Shown here one piece after another: positions 50,231 to 59,431 of a DNA stretch of 64,000 nucleotides (its first letter is position 1; each line of letters starts with the position of its first letter). The notes under the pieces are model-generated. The model had not been told where the DNA came from, did not search any database, and saw only the letters and a program-made list of their open reading frames with translations. Origin of the DNA: Haloarcula japonica DSM 6131 (GTDB taxonomy: Archaea > Halobacteriota > Halobacteria > Halobacteriales > Haloarculaceae). Made by a program: the position numbers and the translations under genes. Location of the stretch: assembly GCF_000336635.1 (NCBI RefSeq), contig NZ_AOLY01000040.1, positions 25,543 through 89,542 of the forward strand, read 5' to 3'.

Positions 50231-51379
50231 TCAGTCACGTTCGAACACAACCGCGACACCCTGACCGAAACCGACACACATCGTCGCCAGTCCGTGCGTC
50301 GCGTCCCGTCGTCGCATCTCGTGCAGTAACGTCGTCGTGATTCGTGCCCCCGAACAGCCAAGCGGATGGCCTAACGCGATAGCCCCGCCGTTGACGTTGA
50401 GTCGGTCAGCCGGAATCTCCAGTTCGCGCTTGCAGTGGAGACTCTGGGCTGCAAACGCCTCGTTGAGTTCCACGAGATCGATATCGCTGATTGTCAGGCC
50501 GGCGTCGTCCAGTGCAGCACGCGTCGCCGGAATCGGTCCCCGCCCCATTACCAGCGGATCGACACCGGCGACGGCCCGCGTCTCAATCCGGCCGAGGACA
50601 TCGAGATCATGTTGGTCTGCGTACGCTGCCGAAGTGATGAGCATCCCAGCAGCCCCGTCGGTCAGCGGTGACGCGTTCCCCGGCGTAACCGTCGCCGCCT
50701 CGTCGTCACGAAACACCGCTGGGAGTTCGCTCAACTGTTCGACTGACGTGTCTGCCCGTGGTGTTTTGTCGGTCTCTATCGCAGCCTCGTCGGTGTGGAC
50801 TGGCACGGTCTCTGCATCGAACCGCCCGCTTTCCATGGCAGCGACCGCATGCTCGTGTGACCGCAGCGCGAACTCGTCCTGCGTTTTACGGCTGATATCG
50901 TGGTTTCGTGCGATGGTTTCGGCTGTCTGCCCCATCGGCAGCCTGTCAGAGTCGTATCGCTGTTCGATAGCGGGATGCAGCCAGTCGGAAAAAGGGACAG
51001 TACTCATGTGTTCGACACCGGCGACCGGATACACCGCACCATCGCCCGCCTCAATGGCGCGAGCGGCGTCAACGAGTGTTGTCAGTGACGAGCCACACAG
51101 GCGGGTCGTTGTCGCCCCGGGTACCGTCTCGGGAAACCCGCCGGCGAGTATCGACTGCCGGGCGAGGTTTCGTCCCTGCTCCCCTTCCTGATTTGCACAC
51201 CCAAGTCGGAAGTCGTCCCACTCGGCGGCCTGGACACCGGTCCGGTCAATAAGTGCAGCAAGCACGCTGGTGACGAGGTCTTCGGGATGTGTCCCGGCCA
51301 GTGCGCCGTCCTTCGGTACCTGTGGGGTTCGTACGGCATCGACAACAACGGCTTGCGAGTCGGAAGCAGTCATCCTCAC
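50231..51379 (-). CDS. Acetyl-CoA acyltransferase (FadA/PaaJ-type thiolase)
   Basis: This 382-residue biosynthetic/degradative thiolase has C95 in TTRLCGSSLTT, the His in GGAIALGHPLGCSGAR and the second Cys in MCVGFGQGVAVV: the full Cys-His-Cys set. It differs from the two SCP-x-type thiolases in the window. As the neighbour of 3-hydroxyacyl-CoA dehydrogenase and enoyl-CoA hydratase genes, it fits the last step of phenylacetate degradation, where 3-oxoadipyl-CoA is split to succinyl-CoA and acetyl-CoA (PaaJ), or general beta-oxidation. A second ATG two codons in is an alternative start. Confidence 0.87.
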   Translation of the reverse strand: MRMTASDSQAVVVDAVRTPQVPKDGALAGTHPEDLVTSVLAALIDRTGVQAAEWDDFRLGCANQEGEQGRNLARQSILAGGFPETVPGATTTRLCGSSLTTLVDAARAIEAGDGAVYPVAGVEHMSTVPFSDWLHPAIEQRYDSDRLPMGQTAETIARNHDISRKTQDEFALRSHEHAVAAMESGRFDAETVPVHTDEAAIETDKTPRADTSVEQLSELPAVFRDDEAATVTPGNASPLTDGAAGMLITSAAYADQHDLDVLGRIETRAVAGVDPLVMGRGPIPATRAALDDAGLTISDIDLVELNEAFAAQSLHCKRELEIPADRLNVNGGAIALGHPLGCSGARITTTLLHEMRRRDATHGLATMCVGFGQGVAVVFERD

Positions 51380-51468
51380 CGACTCCTATCGTGGCCGCCG
51401 TATTAAATGCAGGCCACACTGGGGGGAGACGCAAGCAACGTTTTTATCCTTCGCTACTGTGCTGAGAA

Positions 51469-52356
51469 ATGATGCACGTAGCTATCCTAGGCGCCGGTAC
51501 CATGGGCCACGGCATCGCTCAGGTGTCGGCAATGGCCGGTCACGATGTCTCTCTCCGCGATATCGAGGCGGATATCGTCGATGACGGTTTGGCTGCCATC
51601 GAGTCGAACCTGCAAGAGGGTATTGCCCGGGAGAAAGTGTCGGAGTCGACGGCCGAGGCAACGTTAGACCGCCTCACTGGAACAACGTCGCTGGAGGAAG
51701 CTGTGACCGGGGCAGACCTCGTCGTGGAAGCAGTCCCCGAGGATATGGCAATCAAACACGAGACGCTCACTGCGGTCGAGTCCCACGTTGACCCGGCGAC
51801 ACTTATCGCTTCGAACACTTCCTCGCTGTCGCTGACTGAGATAGCGAGCGTCCTCGACTCTCCTGAACGAGCCATCGGCCTCCACTTCTTCAATCCGGTT
51901 CACATCATGGCACTCGTCGAGATCGTCGTCGCGGAGCAGACGAGTGCCGAGACGGTTGTGCGTGCACGGGAGTTCGTGAACGGGATCGACAAGACACCGG
52001 TCGAGGTGGCCGATGCACCGGGCTTTGCCTCCTCCCGCCTTGGCGTCTCACTGGGTGTCGAAGCGATGCGGATGGTGCAGGAGGGCGTTGCGACGCCGCA
52101 GGACATCGATACCGCGATGGAACTCGGCTACAACCACCCGATGGGACCCATCGAACTCGGTGATGTCGTCGGCCTCGACGTCCGACTCGACATCCTCGAA
52201 TACCTGCGTGCGGAACTCGGTGAACGGTTCCGCCCGCCACAGATACTGAAACGGAAAGTCCGAGCCGGGAAGCTCGGCAAGAAATCCGGCGAGGGGTTCT
52301 ACGTCTGGGAGGACGGTGACATCGTCGGCACAAGCGGCGACTGGGGGGACGCATGA
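51469..52356 (+). CDS. 3-hydroxyacyl-CoA dehydrogenase (PaaH/Hbd-like)
   Basis: This 295-residue enzyme has the NAD-binding motif VAILGAGTMGHGIAQVSAMA at the N terminus, SNTSSLSLTEIA and IGLHFFNPVHIMALVEIV with the catalytic His region, and the C-terminal helical domain MELGYNHPMGPIELGDVVGL. It oxidises (S)-3-hydroxyacyl-CoA; in the phenylacetate route this is PaaH. Two adjacent ATGs (51469 and 51472) both fit a TATA at about 51440-51448. It overlaps the next gene by four bases. Confidence 0.9.
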   Translation: MMHVAILGAGTMGHGIAQVSAMAGHDVSLRDIEADIVDDGLAAIESNLQEGIAREKVSESTAEATLDRLTGTTSLEEAVTGADLVVEAVPEDMAIKHETLTAVESHVDPATLIASNTSSLSLTEIASVLDSPERAIGLHFFNPVHIMALVEIVVAEQTSAETVVRAREFVNGIDKTPVEVADAPGFASSRLGVSLGVEAMRMVQEGVATPQDIDTAMELGYNHPMGPIELGDVVGLDVRLDILEYLRAELGERFRPPQILKRKVRAGKLGKKSGEGFYVWEDGDIVGTSGDWGDA

Positions 52357-53165
52357 CGGACCCCGCTGCCGCCGCGGCGGACTGTGAAACGGTTTCGGTG
52401 AGCGTCGGGGACCGCGTGGAAAACGTCGCCACCGTCGAGTTGCACCGCCCGGAGGCCCGGAACGCACTCAACACCCAGTTGCGGTCGGAGTTCAAACAGG
52501 TCTTCGACGCAATTCCGGACAGTGACGTCCGTGCTGTCGTGCTGACTGGCGCGGCAGACACCGGCGCATTCGTTGCGGGTGCGGACGTGACGGAACTCCG
52601 CGAGCGGGATATGCTGGAGCAACGGGAGGCGAGCAAGCGACCACGGGTCTACGAGTACGTCGATGAGTGCCCGATGCCGGTCATTGCTCGTATCAATGGG
52701 CACGCACTCGGCGGGGGCTGTGAGCTGATTCAGGCGGCAGATATCCGGATCGCGCATACGGACGCGAAGTTCGGCCAGCCCGAAATCAACCTCGGCATCA
52801 TGCCCGGCGGCGGTGGGACACAGCGACTGCCGCGTCTGGTCGGGGAGGGCCACGCGATGCGGCTAATCCTTACCGGCGAACTCATCGACGCGATGGAGGC
52901 CGCCGACATCGGCCTCGTTGACGAAGTTCACGATGACGATTCCTTTGATGAGCGGGTCTACGACATCGCGTCGTCGATTGCAGAGAAAAACCCCGCGGCG
53001 CTCGAACGCGCGAAGAAAGCCGTCCGCGCCAGTTCCCGAATGGACCTCGAAGCCGGTATCGAGTACGAAGCCGAACTGTTCGCACAACTGTTCGCAACTG
53101 GTGACAAGGACGAAGGGATCGACGCGTTTCTCGAAGACAGAGAGCCGGAGTGGGCAAGCGAATGA
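52353..53165 (+). CDS. Enoyl-CoA hydratase (PaaF-like)
   Basis: This 270-residue crotonase has FVAGADVTELRERD (oxyanion hole), INGHALGGGCELIQAADIRI and FGQPEINLGIMPGGGGTQRL, the classical hydratase pattern. This differs from the PaaG-like protein at 39.0 kb. It is co-translated with the dehydrogenase gene and should hydrate 2,3-dehydroadipyl-CoA (PaaF role) or other enoyl-CoA. The family is certain. Confidence 0.9.
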   Translation: MTDPAAAAADCETVSVSVGDRVENVATVELHRPEARNALNTQLRSEFKQVFDAIPDSDVRAVVLTGAADTGAFVAGADVTELRERDMLEQREASKRPRVYEYVDECPMPVIARINGHALGGGCELIQAADIRIAHTDAKFGQPEINLGIMPGGGGTQRLPRLVGEGHAMRLILTGELIDAMEAADIGLVDEVHDDDSFDERVYDIASSIAEKNPAALERAKKAVRASSRMDLEAGIEYEAELFAQLFATGDKDEGIDAFLEDREPEWASE

Positions 53166-53263
53166 GTGCGTCTCATTCCTAGAACGGGGGACTCCGTTCG
53201 GTCACACAAGCGAAGTACAAATAGAAAACTGCCCGTTGCCCCGCTAAAACTGCGCTGGTGGCC

Positions 53264-54034
53264 TCATGGATGGGCCATATTTATGCCAATTTCGTTGACG
53301 ACGCCCAGTAGCAGCGTCGGCAGTTCGTCCCGGAGAAACGGGCCTTCAAGCCGGCTTGCCGGTCCGGAGACACTGATCGCCCCGATGGCAATGTCGTTTT
53401 CGTCCGTAATCGGGGCCCCGACCGCGTGCAGTCCCTCCACCGACTCCTGAAAGTTGAACGCGTAGCCGCGGTCACGTATGGTCTCGATTTCTTCCCAGAG
53501 TTCGTCCCGGTCAGTGATCGTCTCTGGCGTCCGGCCCGGCAAGCCATGCCTGTCGATGGTCTCTGTGATCTGGCTATCCGGAAGGTGTGCCAGTATGGCC
53601 TTCCCCGCGGCGTGCTGGTGGAGATAGTTCCGATGGCCGACCCGGGCGTACGTCTGCACCGAGTGTTTGCCCTGCGCGCCGTAGATGTGGACGCTCCGGC
53701 CGTGTTCTTCCACTGCACACCAGATTTTCTCCTCGGTCTCTTCCGCGAGTTCGTCGACTCTCGGCTTCGCCTCGTCGTAGAGCCGGTATTTGTTCCGTGC
53801 CACTTCGCCGTAGTCCAGAAAGCGGATCCCGAGCTGATACTCGTTGCCGTCCTCGACGAGGAGGCTGTTAGCCGCGAGCGTCTTCATGTATCTGTGCGTC
53901 GTACTCTTCGCACAGTCGAGGTGGTCTGTCATCTCCGATACGGTGGCCGTGTCGTTCTCCTTGAGATACTCCATGATCTCGATTGCCCTCTCGATTGTTC
54001 CGACCGGCCTGTTGACAGCGGGCGGGATTGCCAT
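53264..54034 (-). CDS. IclR-family transcriptional regulator 1
   Basis: This 256-residue protein starts at the ATG before AIPPAVNRPV; the longer frame reads through promoter DNA. An N-terminal wHTH (ATVSEMTDHLDCAKSTTHRY) is followed by the IclR effector domain with GKAILAHLPDSQI and AIGAISVSGPASRLEG. IclR proteins often control aromatic or acyl catabolism. It lies between the beta-oxidation genes and the EthD/acylase region. A 15-bp dyad lies 38-52 bases upstream (54072-54086) and recurs before the second iclR gene. It is about 35 percent alike to that second regulator by eye, so they are paralogues. Confidence 0.85.
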   Translation of the reverse strand: MAIPPAVNRPVGTIERAIEIMEYLKENDTATVSEMTDHLDCAKSTTHRYMKTLAANSLLVEDGNEYQLGIRFLDYGEVARNKYRLYDEAKPRVDELAEETEEKIWCAVEEHGRSVHIYGAQGKHSVQTYARVGHRNYLHQHAAGKAILAHLPDSQITETIDRHGLPGRTPETITDRDELWEEIETIRDRGYAFNFQESVEGLHAVGAPITDENDIAIGAISVSGPASRLEGPFLRDELPTLLLGVVNEIGINMAHP

Positions 54035-54071
54035 ACGTACACACATGACTAATCGGCTTACAAGTGTTTTG

Positions 54072-54086
54072 TTCGAGTAGCTTGAA
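54072..54086. promoter_or_regulatory. IclR-type dyad upstream of regulator 1
   Basis: TTCGAGTAGCTTGAA has near-palindromic 5-base arms (one mismatch). It matches 12 of 15 positions of the dyad at 63977-63991, at the same distance from its iclR start. It also lies 60 bases before the divergent EthD-like gene. Confidence 0.6.
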
Positions 54087-54145
54087 TCAGTGCGCCCCTG
54101 TCGGATCGGTACATAAAAGCCAATCCGTGCCGATATGGTGCATGC

Positions 54146-54472
54146 ATGACAAAAATCGTCGATTTGCTCGTCCGGAGAGATGGCTACACCCACGAGGAGT
54201 TCGCTGACCGATGGCAAGGCGATCACGCGGAGTTAGCGAAGGATCTGCCGGGACTGCAACGCTACGTGACGTCTGTGCCGACAGACCCGGAGCGTGCAGT
54301 GTACGACGGCGTGCTTGAGCTCTATTTCGAGGATATGGACGCACTCAGCGACGCGTTTGACTCAGACCTTGCCGAGACGGTCCAGGCCGACGCGGCTGAG
54401 TTTATCGACTTAGAGGCCGGCCCCCGGCTTATTGTCGAGGAAACGGTCCAGCTTGACGAACGAGACGACTGA
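54146..54472 (+). CDS. EthD-family small protein
   Basis: This 108-residue protein begins TKIVDLLVRRDGYTHEEFAD and continues GDHAELAKDLPGLQRYV, the EthD/dimeric alpha-beta barrel pattern (a polar first strand, then a W-x-GDHA-like segment). EthD proteins accompany ether- and aromatic-degrading systems; some act as small hydrolases or isomerases and most are unassigned. It diverges from iclR 1 and faces the VOC gene. The family is likely, the role unknown. Confidence 0.75.
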   Translation: MTKIVDLLVRRDGYTHEEFADRWQGDHAELAKDLPGLQRYVTSVPTDPERAVYDGVLELYFEDMDALSDAFDSDLAETVQADAAEFIDLEAGPRLIVEETVQLDERDD

Positions 54473-54531
54473 TAGCGTCGCTCCTGCCGTTCCCGTCGAC
54501 CCGTTTTCCTGAGAGCGAACCGCTCCAGATG

Positions 54532-55002
54532 TCAGCCATCGAGTCGGCTCCCATCAACGTAGAGCTTCCCGGCAGGCGGCCGATCAGCGTCGTAGCTGTC
54601 GTGATACTCGAACAACTGAAAGAGCGCTCCGGTCGGATTTGATGGTGGCACAAACGCCTCGGTCCAGTCCTTGTACTCGCGGTACTCGACGATGCTGTAT
54701 CCGTTGTGCTCCAGTACTGCTTTCACCGCGTCGATAGCAGCTACTTCGAGCGTGACGTGGTGTAGGCCCGGACCATGGTCGTCGAGATACGACGTGAGGA
54801 ACGTGTCCGGTGCCTCCGGTGCGATGAGTTCCAGTCGCGACGCGTCCTGATTGAAATCGTACTGCGCCCAGCGAAACCGCCCCTCGACGGATTCTTCAAT
54901 GAGTTTCCGACAGCCGAGTGCAAATAAAAATGGCTCAGCCTCGTCGATGGCCTCGACAGCGATTCCGATGTGATCGACACGGATCGGCATCTCCTGGGAC
55001 AT
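54532..55002 (-). CDS. VOC-family metalloprotein (methylmalonyl-CoA epimerase-like)
   Basis: This 156-residue protein has two beta-alpha-beta-beta-beta modules. VDHIGIAVEAI (His near residue 10), a Glu in LELIAPEAP, GLHHVTLEVAAI and LFQLFEYHD provide the four likely metal ligands. The layout matches methylmalonyl-CoA epimerase in length and spacing, but glyoxalase- and dioxygenase-like relatives share it. No mutase gene is adjacent. It converges with the EthD-like gene. Confidence 0.75.
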   Translation of the reverse strand: MSQEMPIRVDHIGIAVEAIDEAEPFLFALGCRKLIEESVEGRFRWAQYDFNQDASRLELIAPEAPDTFLTSYLDDHGPGLHHVTLEVAAIDAVKAVLEHNGYSIVEYREYKDWTEAFVPPSNPTGALFQLFEYHDSYDADRPPAGKLYVDGSRLDG

Positions 55003-55157
55003 GACGAGGACTGTGTTAGGCTCTCAATTATATGCTTGGGTCGGACAGTATGTATTGATCTCAATGGGACGCTACCTTTCCCGTCATGGCATACGTTCAC
55101 GTGAAACCCGACTACTAACGAATGTGAACAGACACACTCGGCTCCCTCTGAAATGTA

Positions 55158-55175
55158 CCCAAATATTTATTAAAT
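55158..55175 (+). promoter_or_regulatory. TATA region of the acylase gene
   Basis: An AT-rich tract (ATATTTATTAAATATC) is centred about 30 bases before the ATG at 55197, in keeping with a leaderless or very short leader. Confidence 0.5.
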
Positions 55176-55196
55176 ATCCAGACTGTCGACTACGGG

Positions 55197-58046
55197 ATGC
55201 CAGCACAGCACCAGCAATCGCGGCAGCACCTCTCACGACGAACGCTTCTGAAGACAGGCGCAGCGGTTACCGGCATGACCAGTATCGGAGCCGTGGAGAC
55301 TGAGTTAGCATACGCACAGGAAGATGACGCGACGGTCACGATACGACGAGACGACTACGGCGTGCCACACATCTACGCCCGCGACGCTGACAGCCGTGCC
55401 CCGGTGTTCTATGGGTTCGGATACGCGACCGCGGCCGACCGGCTCTACCAGCTAGAACTGTACCGGCGATACTATCACGGGACTGTGGCGGCTGTCCTCG
55501 GTGCGGGTGACGGGGACACCGACTGGGTCCAGTTCGATATCGAGGCGCGTCGCAACACCGCCGGCGAGCCGTCACTCGACGAGCAGGCTGCTGAACAGTT
55601 AACGGCGGACCAGCGAGCGGTCCTGCAGGCGTTTACCGACGGCATCAACCGGTATATTACCGAAGTTCGTGACAGCGAGGACCTGGAATTCCATCAGGCG
55701 TTTCAGGAGCACGGGTTCGAGCCCGAGGAGTTCACCACGACGGACGCCGCTGGGATGTTCGTCGCCAGCATGGCGTATTTCAGCGGCTTCCAGTTGGAGA
55801 CCCTCAGCGCGACAGTCCTCGAAGCACTCACGCAGGAAACCGGTAGCCAACAGCGGGCGATGGAGCTATTCGAGGATTTACAGTGGGGCAACGATCCCGG
55901 TTGCCCGACCTCGACGGTCCAGCCGTCGGATGCCTACTCCCCTCCCTATACTGACGTAGGCACAGGGCCGACACCCAATGTGGTCGGGGGACAGGAAACA
56001 GACAGAGTGACGCGAGGAGCAAGCGGTCCGTCTGTGACGCCGAGCAATCTGGTGACTGGCGGGGACTACACGCCGCCGACTGACGCCGAAGGGATGCACG
56101 AAGACGAAATAGAGCGGATGCGGACGCTTGCGTCCGGACTCGACAGCCTTGGCCTTCCGATCAAGTACGGCAGCAACGCTCTCGCTGTCCAGGGTGATAT
56201 CACGGCCAGTGGCGATGCGCTACTGATGGGCGGGCCACAGATGGGGTTCAACACACCCTCGATAATGTACGAGGCGAGCCTGCACGGTCCGGATTTCGAC
56301 GTCGCCGGCGTCACCGTTACCGGGTATCCGTTCATCATGTTCGGACACAATCGCAACGGGGCGATGACCTCGACTGCCGGAATCGACAACTGCATTCAGA
56401 TGTTCACGGAGTCGATCACGACCAATTCGTCGGGACCGGACACGTACACCTTCCAGGGCGAGGAGTACGAGGTCGAAACGGCCGAGCAGACAATCACCGT
56501 CGCCGATGGCGAGGACGTGACGTACACTGAACGGTTCACGCGCCACGGCGTTGTGACCCAGTGGGACCCCGACAACGGGGAAGCACTGGCGCAGACGAAG
56601 TCATACGCCGGCCGGCATATGAACTGCTGGCGGGCCTTCTACGAGTGTCAGTTCGCGACGGACGCCGAGGAGTTCCGGGAGTCAGCACAGCGGTGTGACT
56701 ACGCGCTGAACTTCATGTGGGCCGGCAAAGACGGGGACATCGCCTACGTCCATCTGGGCCGATACCCGGATAGCGAAGCAGTCGACTGGGACACTCGGTT
56801 GCCAGCCGATGGAACACAATACGAACTCACGTCGGCGGACTACCTACGTGCGGCTAACGGTGACGTTCCTTACTCAATCAACCCTGATCCGGGTTACTCA
56901 GCACAGTGGAACAACAAACCCGCACCGGACTGGAACAACGGTGATCTGAGCTATTCGTGGTCGACCGACCACCGCGTGCAACGGATCATCAATCTGGTCG
57001 AACAGCGGTTAGCACAGGAGGGAACAGTCGATTACGAGTTCCTGAAGGCTGTTATCTACGATATCTCGTTTACTGACTTGCGTTCGATTCGGTACAAAGA
57101 CCATTTGCTTGACGCGCTTGCCCACGCAGATCTCTCCAGTACCGAACAGCAAGCGCGCGACGAACTGGCCTTGTGGGACCATTTTGCACAGGCCAACGGC
57201 GAAGACAACGAGGGACGTCACTCTGCCGGGTACACGATCTGGGATGCAACATTCCCGTACATTCTGGAGGAGGTTTTCAGCGAGGCCTTCGGGAGCGCAT
57301 ACGGGCCGGCATCGTACTTCCTCGACTACGACTACGGGCGCGGCACCTTGATGCGGGTCCTCAACCCAGCGGAGACAGTACTACCGACGCAGGCCGAGTA
57401 CGCCGATGGAGATATCACGGACGCACTGATCAGCGCGTTCCGAACCGCCGTGAGCGAACTCGCTACACAATACGATGGTGAGCCGGAGACTTGGCGGCAG
57501 GAGGCAGCACTACACGAGTTCGACAATCTCGCGCTGTTCGGGATGCCTATCGGTGTCACGTCCGCGGGGAACACGGCGCTACTGAACCGCGGGACTGAGA
57601 ATCACGTCGTCCGGCTCAGCGATGATCCGAAGGCAGAGAACATCCTTCCGCCCGGAAACGACGGCTACGTCGCCCCAGATGACACTACCGGCGAACATTA
57701 CGACGATCAGCTGGCGATGTTCGAGAACTTCGAGTACAAAGAGCTGTTGTTCGCTGACGCCGAAATTGAGTCCGCAACGACTGAAACCCGTGAGTTGACG
57801 ATGCCAGCAAGCCCGGCTGACGGTGTCACCGATGACACGCCGACGAGTGAGGGCACTGAGACAGACAAAAGTACTGTTGTTGGCGGAGCGACAACTCCTG
57901 TCGAGACAACGGGCTCAGACACAGCGACGGAGACAAATACTGGGACTGCCGCCAGTGGCCCCGGTTTCACGACACTCACTGGGACGACCGCCGTACTCGG
58001 GACTGCGCTAGCGTGGCTGTACAGGCAGAACGACACCACCAGCTAA
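55197..58046 (+). CDS. Secreted penicillin-acylase-family Ntn-hydrolase with Tat signal and PGF-CTERM-like tail
   Basis: This 949-residue protein has a Tat signal (HLSRRTLLKTGAAVTG, residues 11-26). The penicillin acylase pattern follows: RDDYGVPHIYA near the start of the alpha chain, GFGYATAADRLYQLE, and IKYGSNALAV where S326 would become the new N-terminal nucleophile of the beta chain after self-cleavage. A Thr-rich linker (about 845-925) and a C-terminal SGPGFTTLTG, hydrophobic helix and short polar end form a PGF-CTERM-like anchor processed by archaeosortase. The enzyme should hydrolyse amide bonds outside the cell. A neighbouring phenylacetate pathway suggests phenylacetyl amides; N-acyl-homoserine lactones or other amides are alternatives. 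Confidence 0.87.
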   Translation: MPAQHQQSRQHLSRRTLLKTGAAVTGMTSIGAVETELAYAQEDDATVTIRRDDYGVPHIYARDADSRAPVFYGFGYATAADRLYQLELYRRYYHGTVAAVLGAGDGDTDWVQFDIEARRNTAGEPSLDEQAAEQLTADQRAVLQAFTDGINRYITEVRDSEDLEFHQAFQEHGFEPEEFTTTDAAGMFVASMAYFSGFQLETLSATVLEALTQETGSQQRAMELFEDLQWGNDPGCPTSTVQPSDAYSPPYTDVGTGPTPNVVGGQETDRVTRGASGPSVTPSNLVTGGDYTPPTDAEGMHEDEIERMRTLASGLDSLGLPIKYGSNALAVQGDITASGDALLMGGPQMGFNTPSIMYEASLHGPDFDVAGVTVTGYPFIMFGHNRNGAMTSTAGIDNCIQMFTESITTNSSGPDTYTFQGEEYEVETAEQTITVADGEDVTYTERFTRHGVVTQWDPDNGEALAQTKSYAGRHMNCWRAFYECQFATDAEEFRESAQRCDYALNFMWAGKDGDIAYVHLGRYPDSEAVDWDTRLPADGTQYELTSADYLRAANGDVPYSINPDPGYSAQWNNKPAPDWNNGDLSYSWSTDHRVQRIINLVEQRLAQEGTVDYEFLKAVIYDISFTDLRSIRYKDHLLDALAHADLSSTEQQARDELALWDHFAQANGEDNEGRHSAGYTIWDATFPYILEEVFSEAFGSAYGPASYFLDYDYGRGTLMRVLNPAETVLPTQAEYADGDITDALISAFRTAVSELATQYDGEPETWRQEAALHEFDNLALFGMPIGVTSAGNTALLNRGTENHVVRLSDDPKAENILPPGNDGYVAPDDTTGEHYDDQLAMFENFEYKELLFADAEIESATTETRELTMPASPADGVTDDTPTSEGTETDKSTVVGGATTPVETTGSDTATETNTGTAASGPGFTTLTGTTAVLGTALAWLYRQNDTTS

Positions 58047-58175
58047 CCACCACTACGGTGGGAACCAGGAGCCACGAAACGCGGTAATACAGCTATTGTC
58101 CCCCTCGAATAGCGCAATACGCTCCGACAGGGGCAAGGCTTTAATATGATTTGCTTAACAATAGATAATGAACCT

Positions 58176-59423
58176 ATGTCGAGCGAAGGTACCTCACCAG
58201 ACAGTAGTGTGGGAATCGACCGTTCACGGAGACAGTTCCTCGCCGCCGCCGGCGCGGTCGGCGTGCTTGGCCTCGCCGGTTGTCAGGGCGGGTCCACAGG
58301 AGGCGAGGAGGCAGTGACCGTTGCGAGCCTGAATCCAATGACTGGCCCGTATAGTTCTCTCGGGCCGGGTCAGCGGACTGGGGCTGAGCTCGCTGTAGCG
58401 GAAATAAACAACAACGACAACTACGACTTCGAGTTCGAGTTGGTGGCGGGCGATACAGAAACCGAAGCTGGGACCGCACAGTCTGAGGCACAGCGCGTCG
58501 TTCAGGAGGAGGGGGCCGAGTTCGTGTTCGGTGCGATTTCAAGTTCCGTTGCGCTCGGGCTGAACGACTTTGCCGCTCAATCTGAGCATATCTACTTCCC
58601 CGGCGGTGCAGCCGTTCCGATCACCGGGTCTGCCTGCAACGAATGGGTGTTCCGTTTCGAGACGAATACGGCACAGATTGCCGAGGCGATATCGGCGTAT
58701 TCAGTCAACAATCTGGGGAACAACGTCTGGTTCCATTACGCGGACTACGCGTACGGCGACTCGGTGTACAACCGAACAAGCAGGCGCATGGAGAACGCTA
58801 GCGACGACTACACCGAGGTTGGGACATCAACGTCGGAGTTGGGTGCCAGCAACTACGGCTCGTTCATTACGCAGATCAGCAATTCCGAGGCTGACGTGGT
58901 CATGCTGGGGATGACCGGTGGTGATCTGGTGAACTTCACTAACCAGGCTGCAGACCAGGGTCTCACCGACCAGATGGCTGTTGTCGGCCCGACCCAGACG
59001 TTCCAGAGCGTCCGTGCCGGGACCGGATCGAACAGCGTCGGCACCTTCGGTGGCGCTCGGTACGATCCCTCGCTCGAAACCGGGGACAATCAGGCATTCG
59101 TCGAGGCCTACGCCAGCGAGAACGACAGAGAGCCCGGCAACTTCGCCCGCGTCGGCTACGACTCGATGCGACTGATGGCCAAAGGAATGAACGAAGCCGG
59201 GAGTACCGAACCGGGGGATGTCCGGGACGTACTCGAAGGTGGGACGTTTACGACAGTACTGGGGGACATCACGCTTCGGGAGAGCGATCACCAGGCCACC
59301 AACCCGACGTGGATGGCCGAACTTGTCGAGGGCGATGGCGACACAGCGGATGTCGAACTCCTTGAGCAGGTCCCGGGTTCGGAGACGCTGCCCCCGGCCA
59401 GTGACCTCGGCTGTGAGATGTAG
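58176..59423 (+). CDS. livK: Branched-chain-amino-acid-type ABC solute-binding lipoprotein (LivK-like)
   Basis: This 415-residue protein starts at the ATG before SSEGTSPDSS; a start ten codons earlier is possible. A Tat signal (RSRRQFLAAAGAVG) leads to the lipobox LAGC near residue 36. The body is a type I binding fold (VASLNPMTGPYSSLGPGQRT, NNVWFHYADYAYGDSV). LivK-type proteins bind amino acids, but many in catabolic clusters bind aromatic acids or amides. The fused permease and two ATPase genes follow at once, forming a complete importer. Confidence 0.88.
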   Translation: MSSEGTSPDSSVGIDRSRRQFLAAAGAVGVLGLAGCQGGSTGGEEAVTVASLNPMTGPYSSLGPGQRTGAELAVAEINNNDNYDFEFELVAGDTETEAGTAQSEAQRVVQEEGAEFVFGAISSSVALGLNDFAAQSEHIYFPGGAAVPITGSACNEWVFRFETNTAQIAEAISAYSVNNLGNNVWFHYADYAYGDSVYNRTSRRMENASDDYTEVGTSTSELGASNYGSFITQISNSEADVVMLGMTGGDLVNFTNQAADQGLTDQMAVVGPTQTFQSVRAGTGSNSVGTFGGARYDPSLETGDNQAFVEAYASENDREPGNFARVGYDSMRLMAKGMNEAGSTEPGDVRDVLEGGTFTTVLGDITLRESDHQATNPTWMAELVEGDGDTADVELLEQVPGSETLPPASDLGCEM

Positions 59424-59431
59424 GTAGTACG

